From: JBOGDS01 sp050743075
Lineage (GTDB): Bacteria; Actinomycetota; Actinomycetes; Jiangellales; Jiangellaceae
Reading direction: 5' to 3'
Assembly: GCA_050743075.1 (NCBI GenBank)
Contig: JBOGDS010000034.1
Coordinates: 1 to 37,063 of the forward strand
Length of the DNA: 37,063 bases
A program made the translations under genes and the position numbers. The notes below the pieces were generated by a model. It saw nothing but the letters and a program-made list of their open reading frames with translations. It searched no databases and was not told the origin of the DNA. Positions 14,597 through 23,754 of the stretch are shown in pieces. The stretch's first letter is position 1, and the number at the start of each line of letters is the position of its first letter.

Positions 14597-15300
14597 GTGA
14601 CCAGCTGCGAAGTCCCTGTGCCCCCAGGCGCCAAACCGCGCGACACGCACGAGCGTGCGATATCGAGCGACGGCGTCGTCGACCGCTTCGACTGGTATTG
14701 CAGTGGCACGATGCTCGACGACGACACGTATCTCACTGCCGCCCATTGCACCGACGACTGGTCCGAAGGCTCGCGGTTCTTCGTGTCGCTCGAACAGCGC
14801 GTGCGGCCGCTGCTCGCCCAGGCCGAGGCTGAAGGTCTGACCGTCGAGCAAGCCGTCATGCCGGCCGACGTATGGTCGTTCGACCCGGCCACGCTGCCCA
14901 CCGCTGGGCAACTCAGCGCGATCGCGGTCGAGCCCTCGATGCCCTCGATGCCCTCGACTGGACCGTCGTCGGGTACGGCACCCAGGAGGTCGTGCGCGAG
15001 CTGGGCGTCCATGTCCACCCGGCGGCGGTGTGCGCATGAAGGCGCCGCTGGACTTCAACGCGCGGAACCGGACGTGGGGTCCGGTTGTCGATGGTCGACG
15101 CTCGTGATCTCGGCGGAGCCGCTACGGCGACTCCGGCGGGCCCAATCTCGTCACCATCGACGGTCAGCTCGTGCTGGCCGCGACCACGATCACAGGCGAG
15201 GTGCCGTGCTCTGCCACCAACGTCGACTACCGGTTGGATACGGAGTCCGCTCGGTCGTTCCTGGCGGCGTTCGTCACGCTCCCGAAGCCGTCACCGCGTG
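14597..15300 (+). pseudogene. Trypsin-like serine protease, multiply frameshifted
   Basis: Relic of a secreted S1-family protease. The catalytic His motif YLTAAHCTDDW is intact (His codon 14744-14746). After the segment ending DVWSFDPATLP the frame shifts; LDALDALDWTVVGYGTQEVV is read in another frame and contains three copies of a 9-bp unit (CGATGCCCT) near 14936-14966. A further shift brings YGDSGGPNLV, with the catalytic Ser codon 15132-15134, and the C-terminal ATTITGEVPCSATNVDYRLD. No signal peptide is visible, so the N-terminus may also be missing. Its end overlaps the last codons of the oxidoreductase gene on the other strand. Confidence 0.85.
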
Positions 15301-17443
15301 AAGGCGCCGGCACCGCCTCGACGTCGACCGGTAGCCCTGACAACGCGGCGGTGCCCGTCAGTGTGTCGACGAACTGCTCGTCGGTCACGTCGTTCATGCT
15401 CGCCCCGGCGTGCTCCGCAGCGACGCGCAGCCGGACGCCGACGCGGCCGTGGCCCCAGCCGTGCGGGAGGCTGACAACGCCCGGCATCACGTCGTCGGTG
15501 ACCTGGACCGGCACCTCGACGGCGCCCGCTCGCGATGACACGCGGGCCCATCCTCCGTCCGCGAGGTGGCGAGCGGTGGCGTCGTCGGGGTGGATCAGGA
15601 GCGTGCAGCGCTCCTCGCCTTTGACCAGGCGCGGGCTGTTGTGCATCCACGAGTTGTTGCTGCGGAGATGGCGGCGACCGATGAGGAGGAGTCCGTCCGA
15701 CGCGCACGCCCATTCGCCGAGGCGGCTGCGTAGCCGCGGCAGATCGTCGAGGTACTCGTGCGGGGCGAGGTCGATGTGCTTGCCCTTGGTGTGCAGGCGG
15801 TCCGGCAAGCAGGGCTGGAGCGGCCCCAGGTCGACGCCATGGGGTTGCTGGCGCGGGCGGGAGAGCGACAGCCCGCCCCGTCGGAAGCCATAGGGACCCC
15901 GGCGAAGACCGAGGTCGACGAGGGCCTCGGGACCGAAGCGGCGAAGCGCCGCCCGGGTGACGCCGCCTCCGAGGCCGTTGAGGAACCGAGGCCCCAGTAT
16001 CCGGGTGGCGAGCTCGAGGCAGATCTCCCAGTCGTGGCGCTGGTCCGTCTGGCGTTCGAACACGGGCGGCACGTACCGAGCGCCGTTGCGCACCGATACG
16101 AGCGCCAGTGCGAGCTCATAATGCGACCGCTCCAGGTGGGCCGTCGGCGGCAGGATCACGTCGGCGAATCGGGTCGTCTCGTTGATGTAGGGGTCGACGG
16201 CCACCATGAAGTCGAGCCGGGGCAGCGCGCGCTCCAGCCGGGGCCCGTTCGGGGCGGACAGCACTGGGTTTCCGGCCGACGTCAGCAGGGCCCTGACCTG
16301 ACCCGGGCCCGGCGTCTCGATCTCCTCGGCCAAGGTGGCCACCGGGAACTCCCCGCCGAACTCGGGGAGGCCACGGACGCGGGTGCGGCGTTGCGAGAAG
16401 CTGCCGGCTTCACCGATCCGAGCGGCCAACGGGATCGGATCGACGGCGGGCGTCGCGAACATCGCCCCGCCCACCTCGTCGAGATGGCCGGTCAGCACGT
16501 TGACCGCGATCAGCAGCCATCCGCACAGCCCGCCGAACTCCTGCGTCGACAGTCCCACGCGCCCGTAGACGACGGCACGTGGTGTGCTCGCCATGGCCCG
16601 TGCCAGCTCACGAACCACGGCCGGATCGATGCCGGTTGCCGGCGCGGTGCGCTCGGGTGGGAAGTCGACGGCCGCCGCCCGTACCGCGTCGAGCCCGGAG
16701 ACGGGCCGAGTGACGCGCACCAGGTCTTCGTCGAACAGCACGTGCACCATCGCCAGCAGGAAGAGGGCGTCGGTGCCGGGCCGGATGAACACGTGCTCGT
16801 CGGCCGCGGCGGCGGTCTCGGTGCGGCGAGGGTCGATCAGCACGACGCGGCCGCCTCGCTGTCGGAGTGCCTTGAGACGACCTCGGATGTTCGGCGCGGT
16901 CATGAGGCTGCCGTTCGACGCCGACGGGTTGGCACCGAGGCAGACGAACAAGTCGGTGCGGTCGATGTCGGGAACCGGCAGCAGCAGCTGGTGGCCGAAC
17001 ATCAGCAAGGACGCCAGCATGTGGGGTAGCTGGTCGACCGAGGTCGCCGAGTACAGGTGGTCGGTCCGAAGCCCTCGGAACAACAGCTGCCCGAAGGTGA
17101 GCAGTCCGAGGTTGTGGGCCGTCGGGTTGCCCTGGTACACGGCCAGCGCGTGACGTCCGTGCTCAGCTCGGATCGCCCGGAGCCGGGAGGCGACCAGGTC
17201 GAACGCCTCGTCCCACCCGACCTCGCGCCACGAGTCGCCGTCGCGGACGACAGGGTGTCGCAGCCGGTCGGGGTCGTGGTGGAGGTCGGCGAGCGCCGGA
17301 CCCTTGGCGCACAGATAGCCCTGGCTGAGCGGGTCGTCCTGATCACCCCGGATGGACACCACCCGGTCGCCGTCGACGGTGACCGCGATGCCACACGTCG
17401 CCTCGCAGAGCGTGCACGTGTGCAAGTGCGTCGTCGTGGCCAT
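15227..17443 (-). CDS. Molybdopterin oxidoreductase (DMSO reductase family)
   Basis: 738-aa cytoplasmic molybdenum/tungsten enzyme with bis-MGD cofactor and one [4Fe-4S] cluster. The cluster ligands are C10, C13, C17 (TCTLCEATCG) and C45 (YLCAKG). LFVCLGANPSASNGSL, VVLIDPRRTETA, VILPPTAHLERSHYE and the C-terminal VVSLPHGWGHGRVGVRLR are the expected cofactor-binding blocks. There is no twin-arginine signal. The usual Mo-ligand position reads ATSVDQLPHM with no cysteine or serine that I can assign with certainty. The ATG at 17443 has an AGGAGGAG site. The last 25 or so residues after LPVDVEAVP have no counterpart in relatives and run antisense over the protease relic, suggesting loss of the original stop. 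Substrate unknown; the class II aldolase is likely co-transcribed. Confidence 0.9.
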   Translation of the reverse strand: MATTTHLHTCTLCEATCGIAVTVDGDRVVSIRGDQDDPLSQGYLCAKGPALADLHHDPDRLRHPVVRDGDSWREVGWDEAFDLVASRLRAIRAEHGRHALAVYQGNPTAHNLGLLTFGQLLFRGLRTDHLYSATSVDQLPHMLASLLMFGHQLLLPVPDIDRTDLFVCLGANPSASNGSLMTAPNIRGRLKALRQRGGRVVLIDPRRTETAAAADEHVFIRPGTDALFLLAMVHVLFDEDLVRVTRPVSGLDAVRAAAVDFPPERTAPATGIDPAVVRELARAMASTPRAVVYGRVGLSTQEFGGLCGWLLIAVNVLTGHLDEVGGAMFATPAVDPIPLAARIGEAGSFSQRRTRVRGLPEFGGEFPVATLAEEIETPGPGQVRALLTSAGNPVLSAPNGPRLERALPRLDFMVAVDPYINETTRFADVILPPTAHLERSHYELALALVSVRNGARYVPPVFERQTDQRHDWEICLELATRILGPRFLNGLGGGVTRAALRRFGPEALVDLGLRRGPYGFRRGGLSLSRPRQQPHGVDLGPLQPCLPDRLHTKGKHIDLAPHEYLDDLPRLRSRLGEWACASDGLLLIGRRHLRSNNSWMHNSPRLVKGEERCTLLIHPDDATARHLADGGWARVSSRAGAVEVPVQVTDDVMPGVVSLPHGWGHGRVGVRLRVAAEHAGASMNDVTDEQFVDTLTGTAALSGLPVDVEAVPAPSRGDGFGSVTNAARNDRADSVSNR

Positions 17444-17463
17444 GGGATCTCCTCCTGGCAGGG

Positions 17464-18123
17464 TCAGCGATCGGCGGGACGGGTGCTGCCGTACTTTCGC
17501 TCGATGGCGGCGACGATGACCGCCTCGAGCTGGGCGTCGCTCATCACCCGCGGTTCGCCGAGTGCGACCGCTCGCTGATGGACGTCGCATGCCCATTCGA
17601 GCAGCGCCATCGCCTCGCAGGCCTTGTCGAGAGTGGCGGCGTGGGTGATGGCGCCGTGGTTGGCCATCAAGGCGGCCGAGCGACCGTGCAGTGCATCGAG
17701 CACGTTCGCCGCCAGCTCCGGCGTGCCGAAGGTGGCGTACGGCGCGACGCGCACGGAGCCGCCGAGCTCGAGCATCTGGTAGTGGATGCAGGGCAGCTCG
17801 TCGAGCACACAGGCAGTAGCCGTGGATGCTGCGGCGTGCGTGTGCACCACGGCCCCGGCCTGGTACCGCCGATACACGCCCAGATGCAGGTCGAGCTCCG
17901 AGGTCGGCTCGAGCTCACCCGCCACCATCGCACCGTCGAGGTCGACGACGCTGACGAGCTCGACCGTCATCTCGGCCAGCGTGGCGCCCGTCGGGGTGAT
18001 CGCGACGAGTTCCCCGGCTCGAGCGCTGACGTTGCCGGCCGTGCCCAGCACCATGCCCGCCGCGGCCAGCTGGCGGCAGGCGGTCGCCACCGCGTGGCGC
18101 TCCGCGTCCAGGGGTCCGGCCAT
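17464..18123 (-). CDS. Class II aldolase/adducin domain protein
   Basis: 219-aa zinc-dependent aldolase of the fuculose-1-phosphate aldolase group. The metal ligands H94 and H96 (VVHTHAA) and H156 (MANHGA) and the catalytic Glu E76 (TSELDLH) are all present; GTAGNVSAR near residue 27-35 is the substrate phosphate loop. It would cleave a sugar phosphate or related ketose/acid to a triose and an aldehyde. It ends 20 bp before the oxidoreductase start on the same strand, suggesting an operon. The ATG at 18123 has no strong ribosome site. Confidence 0.88.
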   Translation of the reverse strand: MAGPLDAERHAVATACRQLAAAGMVLGTAGNVSARAGELVAITPTGATLAEMTVELVSVVDLDGAMVAGELEPTSELDLHLGVYRRYQAGAVVHTHAAASTATACVLDELPCIHYQMLELGGSVRVAPYATFGTPELAANVLDALHGRSAALMANHGAITHAATLDKACEAMALLEWACDVHQRAVALGEPRVMSDAQLEAVIVAAIERKYGSTRPADR

Positions 18124-18281
18124 CTCGACGTGTCAGTGTGGCGCGCCGGCACGCCCGGCGCCGTTTCGGGGCAGTAGGTCGAAGAGCTCCGGCAGTGACG
18201 AGGATGTTGAGCCCAACGGGGCTGGAGCCCGATCAGCACAACCACCTGCGACCCGACGTCGTCGTCGGCGCAATCGGGCGT
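18124..18281. other. Intergenic region
   Basis: 158 bp between the aldolase start and the acyl-CoA dehydrogenase stop, both on the minus strand. It must carry the aldolase/oxidoreductase promoter; I see no clear -10/-35 pair or palindrome. Confidence 0.3.
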
Positions 18282-20063
18282 TCAGGCTGCGGGGCGGTCG
18301 TCGGTGAGCGTGCCGTCCCAGAGGTCCTTGAAACGCTCGAGCTCCTCGGCCGGTTCGTCGATGCGTTCGAGCGGGTCGCCGGGGGTGAGGTGGTTGCGGG
18401 CGTAGAGCCGGGCCATGAGGAGCTTGCGGTCGGTGCCGAGCGTGTCGGCCTCCCACCGGGCGTGCTCCAGCAGCAGCCCGCCGGCGTACGCATCGACGAG
18501 GAGTTGGGCCAGAGGGAACAGGCGAGCCTCCGCGGTGGCCGGGTCGAGTCGGCGCCACCGCTCGACGGCGTTCTCGGCGCGCTGGCCGGCGCGGGCGACG
18601 AGGTCGACGGTGTGGTCGTCGCCGCCGGGTGCGTGCTCTACGGCGTGTCGGACGCGGTCGAGGAGTGCGACGTGGGCATCGGCCTTGGTGATGGCCCGCC
18701 GCACGTCGAGGCACAGGATGTTGTCAGGGCCTTCCCAGATCGTGTTGACCTGCGCATCGCGCAGGATCCGCGCCACGGGCCAGGTCTCGATGTAGCCGTT
18801 GCCGCCGTGGACCTCGACGGCGTCGCTGGCAGCGGTGATGCCCAATCGGGCGGCGCGCAGCTTGATCAGCGGTGCACCGAGCCGGGTCGGCTGCAGGAAC
18901 CCGTCGAACACGAGGAGCTGGGTGGCTTCGACCTCCACGATCAGCTCGGCGAGCTTGCGCTGCATGAGCGGGTGCTCGGCCAGCGATCTGCCGAACGCGT
19001 CACGCGCCCGGGCGTAGCAGAGTGACTCGACCAGTGCCCGCCGCGCGCAACCCAGACCCATCATGGCGATGCCCAGCCGGGCGCCGTTGGTCATCTCCAT
19101 CATGCGGGCCATGCCCCGCCCGTCCCCGGCCGCCCCCCCAGCGTTGCCCGGCGACGCGCCGGGGGCGAGGAGGAACGCTTCGGCGTCGATCAGCTCGACC
19201 TCGCCGGAGGCCACCGCCTTGGTGCCGAGCTTGTCCTTGAGCTGGCGAACCCGCACGCCGTTGCGCGCGCCGTCGCGGCGCTGGCGCAGCACCAGGAACG
19301 GCGCGACACCTCGGGTGGCGTCAGCCGCTCCCTCGGGCTTGGCCAGCACGACGAAGGCCACGCCGTTCACGTTGGACGCGAACCACTTGAAGCCGTTGAG
19401 CCGCCACGCGTCGCCGTCGGGCGTGGCGGTGGTCTCGATGGCGGCCAGGTCCGACCCGCCGGTGCGCTCGGTGAACAGTTGCGCGGTCTGGCCCACCAGC
19501 GTGCCGTCCGGCAGCAGGCTGTGCAGCAGGTCGCGCACCTCGGGTGGCGCGAACTCCTCTACCAGCCGTTCGACCATGGCCGCGCCGGTGCCGAGCGCGC
19601 AGGCCATGCCGATCTCGGCTTGGTTCAAGAGGTAGTTCTCCGCCGCCGCCAGCGGAAGCCAATCGGCACCCGCGTCCAGCGCCGCTCGGCGGAACTCGGG
19701 CGCACCCAGGCTGTTGGCGATGAGGTCTCGGCGGGACGCCTCGAAGCTGGGCGGCATCACCACGGTGCTGATCTCGCGGCCCCACCGGTCGTAGCGCTCG
19801 AGACGCGGCGGGTTGTGGTCGGTGATCTCGGCCCGTTCGGCGATCGGGCCGCCCATCAGGGCGCCGACCCGCTCCAGGTGCGGCTCGGCCCACGCCAACC
19901 CCTCGGCGGACAGGTGGCGGCGCATCAGCGCCTGCAAGGGCGGGTCGCAGCGATACCAGTTCAGTCCCGTTGCGCCGTGGTAGCGCTCCGTGGCGTAGCG
20001 ACGCGACTTGTCGGCTGAACCGAAGGGCAGGCGGTCGACCCGCTCGCTCAGGTACGACGTCAT
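18282..20063 (-). CDS. AidB-like acyl-CoA dehydrogenase
   Basis: 593-aa flavoprotein of the acyl-CoA dehydrogenase superfamily, longer than the usual 380-400 aa and in the AidB-like subgroup. FTERTGGSDLAAIETTA and FKWFASNVNG form the FAD/acyl domain; ARDAFGRSLAEHPLMQRKL and VEVHGGNGYIETWPVARILR the C-terminal helical domain; VNTIWEGPDNILCLDV is the AidB/isovaleryl motif. A C-terminal extension of about 130 residues follows. Such proteins oxidise acyl-CoAs or act on alkylation stress; substrate not readable. It is divergent from the PaaX-like regulator with only 26 bp between start codons. TAACAT lies 6 nt before the ATG, so the transcript is probably leaderless. Confidence 0.9.
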   Translation of the reverse strand: MTSYLSERVDRLPFGSADKSRRYATERYHGATGLNWYRCDPPLQALMRRHLSAEGLAWAEPHLERVGALMGGPIAERAEITDHNPPRLERYDRWGREISTVVMPPSFEASRRDLIANSLGAPEFRRAALDAGADWLPLAAAENYLLNQAEIGMACALGTGAAMVERLVEEFAPPEVRDLLHSLLPDGTLVGQTAQLFTERTGGSDLAAIETTATPDGDAWRLNGFKWFASNVNGVAFVVLAKPEGAADATRGVAPFLVLRQRRDGARNGVRVRQLKDKLGTKAVASGEVELIDAEAFLLAPGASPGNAGGAAGDGRGMARMMEMTNGARLGIAMMGLGCARRALVESLCYARARDAFGRSLAEHPLMQRKLAELIVEVEATQLLVFDGFLQPTRLGAPLIKLRAARLGITAASDAVEVHGGNGYIETWPVARILRDAQVNTIWEGPDNILCLDVRRAITKADAHVALLDRVRHAVEHAPGGDDHTVDLVARAGQRAENAVERWRRLDPATAEARLFPLAQLLVDAYAGGLLLEHARWEADTLGTDRKLLMARLYARNHLTPGDPLERIDEPAEELERFKDLWDGTLTDDRPAA

Positions 20064-20089
20064 GGCGTCATGTTACACTTTTCATTCCT
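20064..20089. promoter_or_regulatory. Overlapping divergent promoters of acyl-CoA dehydrogenase and PaaX-like gene
   Basis: Only 26 bp separate the two start codons. On the minus strand TAACAT (20075-20070) is followed by 6 nt and ATG 20063. On the plus strand TACACT (20074-20079) lies 10 nt before ATG 20090. The two -10 boxes overlap, so RNA polymerase can serve only one gene at a time. A TGTTAC/GTAACA inverted pair (20071-20076 and 20103-20108) spans the PaaX-like start and may be its operator. Confidence 0.55.
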
Positions 20090-20845
20090 ATGGTGTCGAG
20101 ACGTAACAGTCTGCGGTTGCGACCGCTCACGGCCCGCTCCGTGCTGCTCAGCACCCTGCTCGGCACCCATCCACCTGAGCTTCCCGTACGCGCCCTGGTA
20201 GGCGTCGGCGAGCTGTTCGGCATCGCAGAAGGCACCGTCAGGGTCGCGTTGTCGCGGCTGGCGGCCGAGGGCGAGGTCGTCGCTGACAACGGCCGGTACC
20301 GGCTCGCCGCCAACCGGCTTCTCGAACGTCAGCGCCGCCAGGACGAGAGCCGCACGCCCCCCACCCGGCCGTGGGACGGTGCGTGGAGCACCGCCGTGCT
20401 GCGTCCTGAGCCTCGGGCGGCCGCCGAGCGCTGCGAGTTGCGCGCCGCGCTGGCTTCGCACCGCTACGCGCCGCTCCGCAACGGGACCTGGACCCGGCCC
20501 GCCAACCTCGACTCGGCCGCGGCCAGCACGGTAACCGACCGCTGTTGGTGCTTCGACGGGCGCTTCGAGGGCGACGACGCCATCCTCGCCGCGCAGCTGT
20601 GGGATCTCCCCAAATGGGCGCACACCGCCACGACGCTCCTGGCCGGCATGGACGTCGCCGCGAGCCCGGCACAACGGTTCACGGTCGCCGCCGCGATCCT
20701 CCACCACCTACTCACGGACCCACTCCTGCCCGACGCACTCCTGCCCGACGGCTGGCCCGGCCCCCAGATGCGCCGTACCTACGAAGCGTTCGAAGCCGAG
20801 CTGGCCGGCCTCTTCGCCCGAGCCGTGGCCAGCGCGAACCCGTAA
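20090..20845 (+). CDS. PaaX-like transcriptional regulator
   Basis: 251-aa regulator. The N-terminal winged helix (LTARSVLLSTLLG..., LFGIAEGTVRVALSRLAAEG) and the C-terminal domain with WDLPKWAHTATTLLAGMDV match PaaX-family proteins, which often control aromatic acid or phenylacetyl-CoA catabolism. The ATG at 20090 gives MVSRRNSLRLRPLTARS; there is no Shine-Dalgarno and a -10 box is close, implying a leaderless or nearly leaderless mRNA. It is divergent from the AidB-like dehydrogenase and probably represses it and itself. Confidence 0.85.
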   Translation: MVSRRNSLRLRPLTARSVLLSTLLGTHPPELPVRALVGVGELFGIAEGTVRVALSRLAAEGEVVADNGRYRLAANRLLERQRRQDESRTPPTRPWDGAWSTAVLRPEPRAAAERCELRAALASHRYAPLRNGTWTRPANLDSAAASTVTDRCWCFDGRFEGDDAILAAQLWDLPKWAHTATTLLAGMDVAASPAQRFTVAAAILHHLLTDPLLPDALLPDGWPGPQMRRTYEAFEAELAGLFARAVASANP

Positions 20846-20911
20846 CGGGAGACAGCGCACGGAAGCGGGTAGAGATCGAGGCAGGAAGCTGCTCGAGGAT
20901 CGGAGGTCCTG

Positions 20912-21400
20912 ATGAGAGCGAGCCTTGCCAAGGTGGTCGTTGCGGTCGTGGCTGCAGTCGTCGGCTCGGCGATCGCGTATGTGCTGGACCCCGACCGGGG
21001 CCGGGCCCGCCGAGCCCGCCTGGCCGACCAGATGCGCGCGACGCTCCGCCGCGACGCCCGCCTCCTTGAACGACGTGCACACTACGAGCGCGGCCGGGTC
21101 GAGGGACTCGTCCACAAGACGACGAACCGTCACCACCGCCCACCCGAGAACGACCAGGTCCTCCTCGACAAGGTCCGCAGCGAGGTGTTCGGCCGGATGC
21201 CCGAGGTCGCCCACCACATCAGCGTCGACGCGGCCAAAGGCGTGGTGACCCTCCGCGGACAACTCGCCGAGCACGACAGCATCACCCGACTCGAGACCGC
21301 GGTTGGCCGGGTGGGGGGCGTGGAGGATGTCGTGAACCTCGTTCACAGGCCGGGCGAGCCCGCGCCGAACAAGGCGGCGGCGCTGCAGGTCGGGCACTAG
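20912..21400 (+). CDS. BON domain protein, membrane anchored
   Basis: 162-aa protein with an N-terminal hydrophobic helix (VVVAVVAAVVGSAIAYVL) followed by LDPDRGRARRARL, a motif common in actinobacterial YtxH/BON-type envelope proteins, and a C-terminal BON domain: LDKVRSEVFGRMP, ISVDAAKGVVTLRGQL, VGGVEDVVNLV. BON domains bind membranes or phospholipids. The ATG follows GGAGGT at 5 nt. Same strand as the PaaX-like gene, 66 bp downstream. Confidence 0.85.
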   Translation: MRASLAKVVVAVVAAVVGSAIAYVLDPDRGRARRARLADQMRATLRRDARLLERRAHYERGRVEGLVHKTTNRHHRPPENDQVLLDKVRSEVFGRMPEVAHHISVDAAKGVVTLRGQLAEHDSITRLETAVGRVGGVEDVVNLVHRPGEPAPNKAAALQVGH

Positions 21401-21531
21401 CACCTCGGCTCGCAGCGTCACGCAGCGTCACGCAGAGGCCGACATCGTGGAGCCGGGCAGCCTGCTCGATGCGATCCGGCGACGAGAATGAGGCTCCCGG
21501 GCCAGCGGTTCGAAGTGTCTCCCGAGCCCGC
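21401..21531. repeat. Intergenic region with a 10-bp tandem repeat
   Basis: CGCAGCGTCA occurs at 21411-21420 and again at 21421-21430, followed by CGCAG. No gene is seen in the rest of this stretch. Confidence 0.5.
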
Positions 21532-21687
21532 TTACGCGGACAGCTCGAACTCGGCCTCCAGGGGGCTCAGCGCCAAGGTCGCTATGTCGGACTCAAGCTG
21601 CCCGTCCTCGACCCAGTGAGCGATGTCCTGGGCGAGGTCGTCCGGAGCGGCCGGAGATGCCGGGGCGACGGGCGCCGTGGGCCGCAC
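21532..21687 (-). CDS. Possible 51-aa protein or gene remnant
   Basis: From GTG 21687 the minus strand reads VRPTAPVAPASPAAPDDLAQ, then DIAHWVEDGQLESDIATLAL and ends SPLEAEFELSA. The acidic amphipathic composition looks like real coding sequence rather than GC shadow, but no family is recognised and no ribosome site or -10 box is visible. It may be the C-terminal tail of a lost gene. Confidence 0.3.
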   Translation of the reverse strand: MRPTAPVAPASPAAPDDLAQDIAHWVEDGQLESDIATLALSPLEAEFELSA

Positions 21688-21784
21688 CCACGTACGCCGC
21701 GGCGGACGCTTGACGGATCCCAACCCTCTGACGGCGTACGATCCTGCTGTGCGGTTCCACGCGAATCGAGCAAGGGGGTCGACC

Positions 21785-23671
21785 GTGGAGAGAACGGTTC
21801 GTGTCAGTCGACGGCGCACCACGACGGCGGGCGTCGCCGGTGCGTTGTTGGTCGCGGCGCTGGCGTGGACGCCGACGGCGCAGGCGCACCTCCCCGGCGT
21901 GGACGTCCCCCTCCCCGTAGTGGACGGCGTCGACAGCGCGCTCCCGGGCGCGGACAGCCAGCTCGCAGCAAGCCCTGGCGACGTCGAGCTCTTCAACCTC
22001 GAGCACGTGTTCAACTTCAACCCCGAGGACCACGATCCCGAGCGCCACGACTTCGTCGGGTCGGACCTGGAGTTCTTCACCAGCACCGTCCCGCTTCGCG
22101 ACTACGCGACCGGCCAGTTCGTCGACGAGAGCGGCAACCCGGTGCTCGAGCCAGTCATGGCCGAGCGGGACTTCTCGGTCATGGGATCGTTCCAGCGGGG
22201 CGGGTACGTGTTCGACATCACCGACCCCGAGCACCCGCAGTTCGTCTCCCAGGTCACCTGCCGCCAGGACCGCAACGACGTGGCCATCAGGACGTTCACC
22301 GACGAGGCGACCGGCGCCGAACGGGTTGTGCTCGCTCTCACCCAGCAGAGCGGCGTCCCATGCGCCGACGCTGAGGACGACGGCGGCGTCGGCGTGGAGG
22401 TGAATTCGCCGGCGGAGCTCGAGGGCTTCCACGGCAGCGTGCAGTGGGGAAGCACGGCGGAGGTCGACGGCCAGACGGCCGACCTCGTGTACGCCGGGAC
22501 CGGGTGCACGCCGGTCAGCTATGCGACGGTCGCGGGGCAGATCGCGGGCAATATCGCCCTCGTCGACGACCGGGCGAGCCAGACGAACCCGCTCGACCAG
22601 TGCCCCGCGTACACGTTCCTCCAGAAGGTGCAGTCGGCGCAGCAGGCGGGAGCGATCGGTTTCGTCCAGATCCCCGAGGAAGACGCCGAGCCGAATGGCA
22701 ACGCGACGGCCGTCACCGCCGACATCCCCGCGCTCGAGGTGCACCGGACCGACGAGATGCTTGCCGTGCGCGACGCCGTCATCGCCGGTACCGCGGTGAA
22801 CGTCACCCTGACGCAGGCGCCCACCGAGGTGCCCGTGATCGGGGAGGGCTCGGGTGGAATCGGCGTGTTCGATATCACCGACCCGTTTGCGTGGGCGCCC
22901 ATGTACCGGCTCCTGACCGGCAACGGCGGCGTCCACAACTTCATCTTCAACCCCACGCAGCCCTATGGCTACGCCGCCAACGGTGCTCTACCTGGCCTGC
23001 TCAACGACATCCCGATCGTCGACTTCACCGACGTCGACGACCCCGTCGTGCTCACCGGCCGGGCGCCGACCGAGGGCGGCGTCCACGACGTCGAGTTCAG
23101 CCCCGACGGCAACCGGGCGTACGCGGCCTCCGAGAACAACTACCGGATCTACGACACCACCGACGCGGCGAACCCGGTGCTGCTGTCGCGGACACTGAAT
23201 GTCGGGTCCTACGCCCACGGAGTCTTTCCGACCTCGGACAGCTCGCTCATGGTGACCAACAACGAGAGCCTGGTGCTCGGTGGGTTCCTCGTCGAGGGCA
23301 CCGGCGTGTGCCCCGGTGAGGGGCTCGCCTCCTACGACACCACCGACGAGAGCCTGCCGATCGGTCCGCTCGGCTACTACGTGCCGAACGTCGTGGGACC
23401 CTCGGGCGAGACGCCGTGCACGTCGCACTTCGGCCGGTTCGCGCCGGACACGAGGGTCCTGTCCATCGGCTGGTACGCCGCCGGCTCCCGGGTCGTCGAC
23501 TGGTCGGACCCGAGCAGCCCGGTCGAGGTGGCCGGCGCGGTGCTGGAAGGCAGCAACGTCTGGGCCGCCAAGTTCTTCGAGGGCCCGTACTTGTACGCGG
23601 GCGACATCAACCGCGGCTTCGACGTCTTCCGCTGGAGCGGCGACGGTCCCGCCCCCTGGCTCTCGCCGTAG
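21785..23671 (+). CDS. Secreted PA-domain/LVIVD-repeat propeller protein
   Basis: 628-aa exported protein. The GTG at 21785 lies 6 nt after AAGGGGG; a signal peptide follows (RRRTTTAGVAGALLVAALAW, cleavage likely after TAQA). Residues about 190-340 form a protease-associated (PA) domain: VYAGTGC, IAGNIALVDDR, FLQKVQSAQQAGAIGFVQI. It is inserted between beta-propeller blades of the LVIVD type, e.g. GGYVFDITDPEHPQFVSQV, IPIVDFTDVDDPVVLTG, GVHDVEFSPDGNRAYAAS, NYRIYDTTDAANPVLLSR. It ends with GPYLYAGDINRGFDVFRW. A surface or secreted binding protein; no catalytic residues are evident. The open frame extends upstream to 21623 without a signal peptide, hence the start chosen. Confidence 0.87.
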   Translation: MERTVRVSRRRTTTAGVAGALLVAALAWTPTAQAHLPGVDVPLPVVDGVDSALPGADSQLAASPGDVELFNLEHVFNFNPEDHDPERHDFVGSDLEFFTSTVPLRDYATGQFVDESGNPVLEPVMAERDFSVMGSFQRGGYVFDITDPEHPQFVSQVTCRQDRNDVAIRTFTDEATGAERVVLALTQQSGVPCADAEDDGGVGVEVNSPAELEGFHGSVQWGSTAEVDGQTADLVYAGTGCTPVSYATVAGQIAGNIALVDDRASQTNPLDQCPAYTFLQKVQSAQQAGAIGFVQIPEEDAEPNGNATAVTADIPALEVHRTDEMLAVRDAVIAGTAVNVTLTQAPTEVPVIGEGSGGIGVFDITDPFAWAPMYRLLTGNGGVHNFIFNPTQPYGYAANGALPGLLNDIPIVDFTDVDDPVVLTGRAPTEGGVHDVEFSPDGNRAYAASENNYRIYDTTDAANPVLLSRTLNVGSYAHGVFPTSDSSLMVTNNESLVLGGFLVEGTGVCPGEGLASYDTTDESLPIGPLGYYVPNVVGPSGETPCTSHFGRFAPDTRVLSIGWYAAGSRVVDWSDPSSPVEVAGAVLEGSNVWAAKFFEGPYLYAGDINRGFDVFRWSGDGPAPWLSP

Positions 23672-23754
23672 CCTCTGGTGTGTACCAGCCCGACGCTTCC
23701 GGTCACCGCCGAAGGCGAGTCGCCACGGTGAGCGCGGTGGCCAACGGTACGGCT

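Noticed and set aside
15758..17029. Plus-strand open frame of 423 codons
   Set aside because: Antisense to the molybdopterin oxidoreductase; no motif or ribosome site.
21593..22936. Minus-strand open frame of 447 codons
   Set aside because: Antisense to the secreted propeller protein, with shadow-like Arg/Asp/Val composition.
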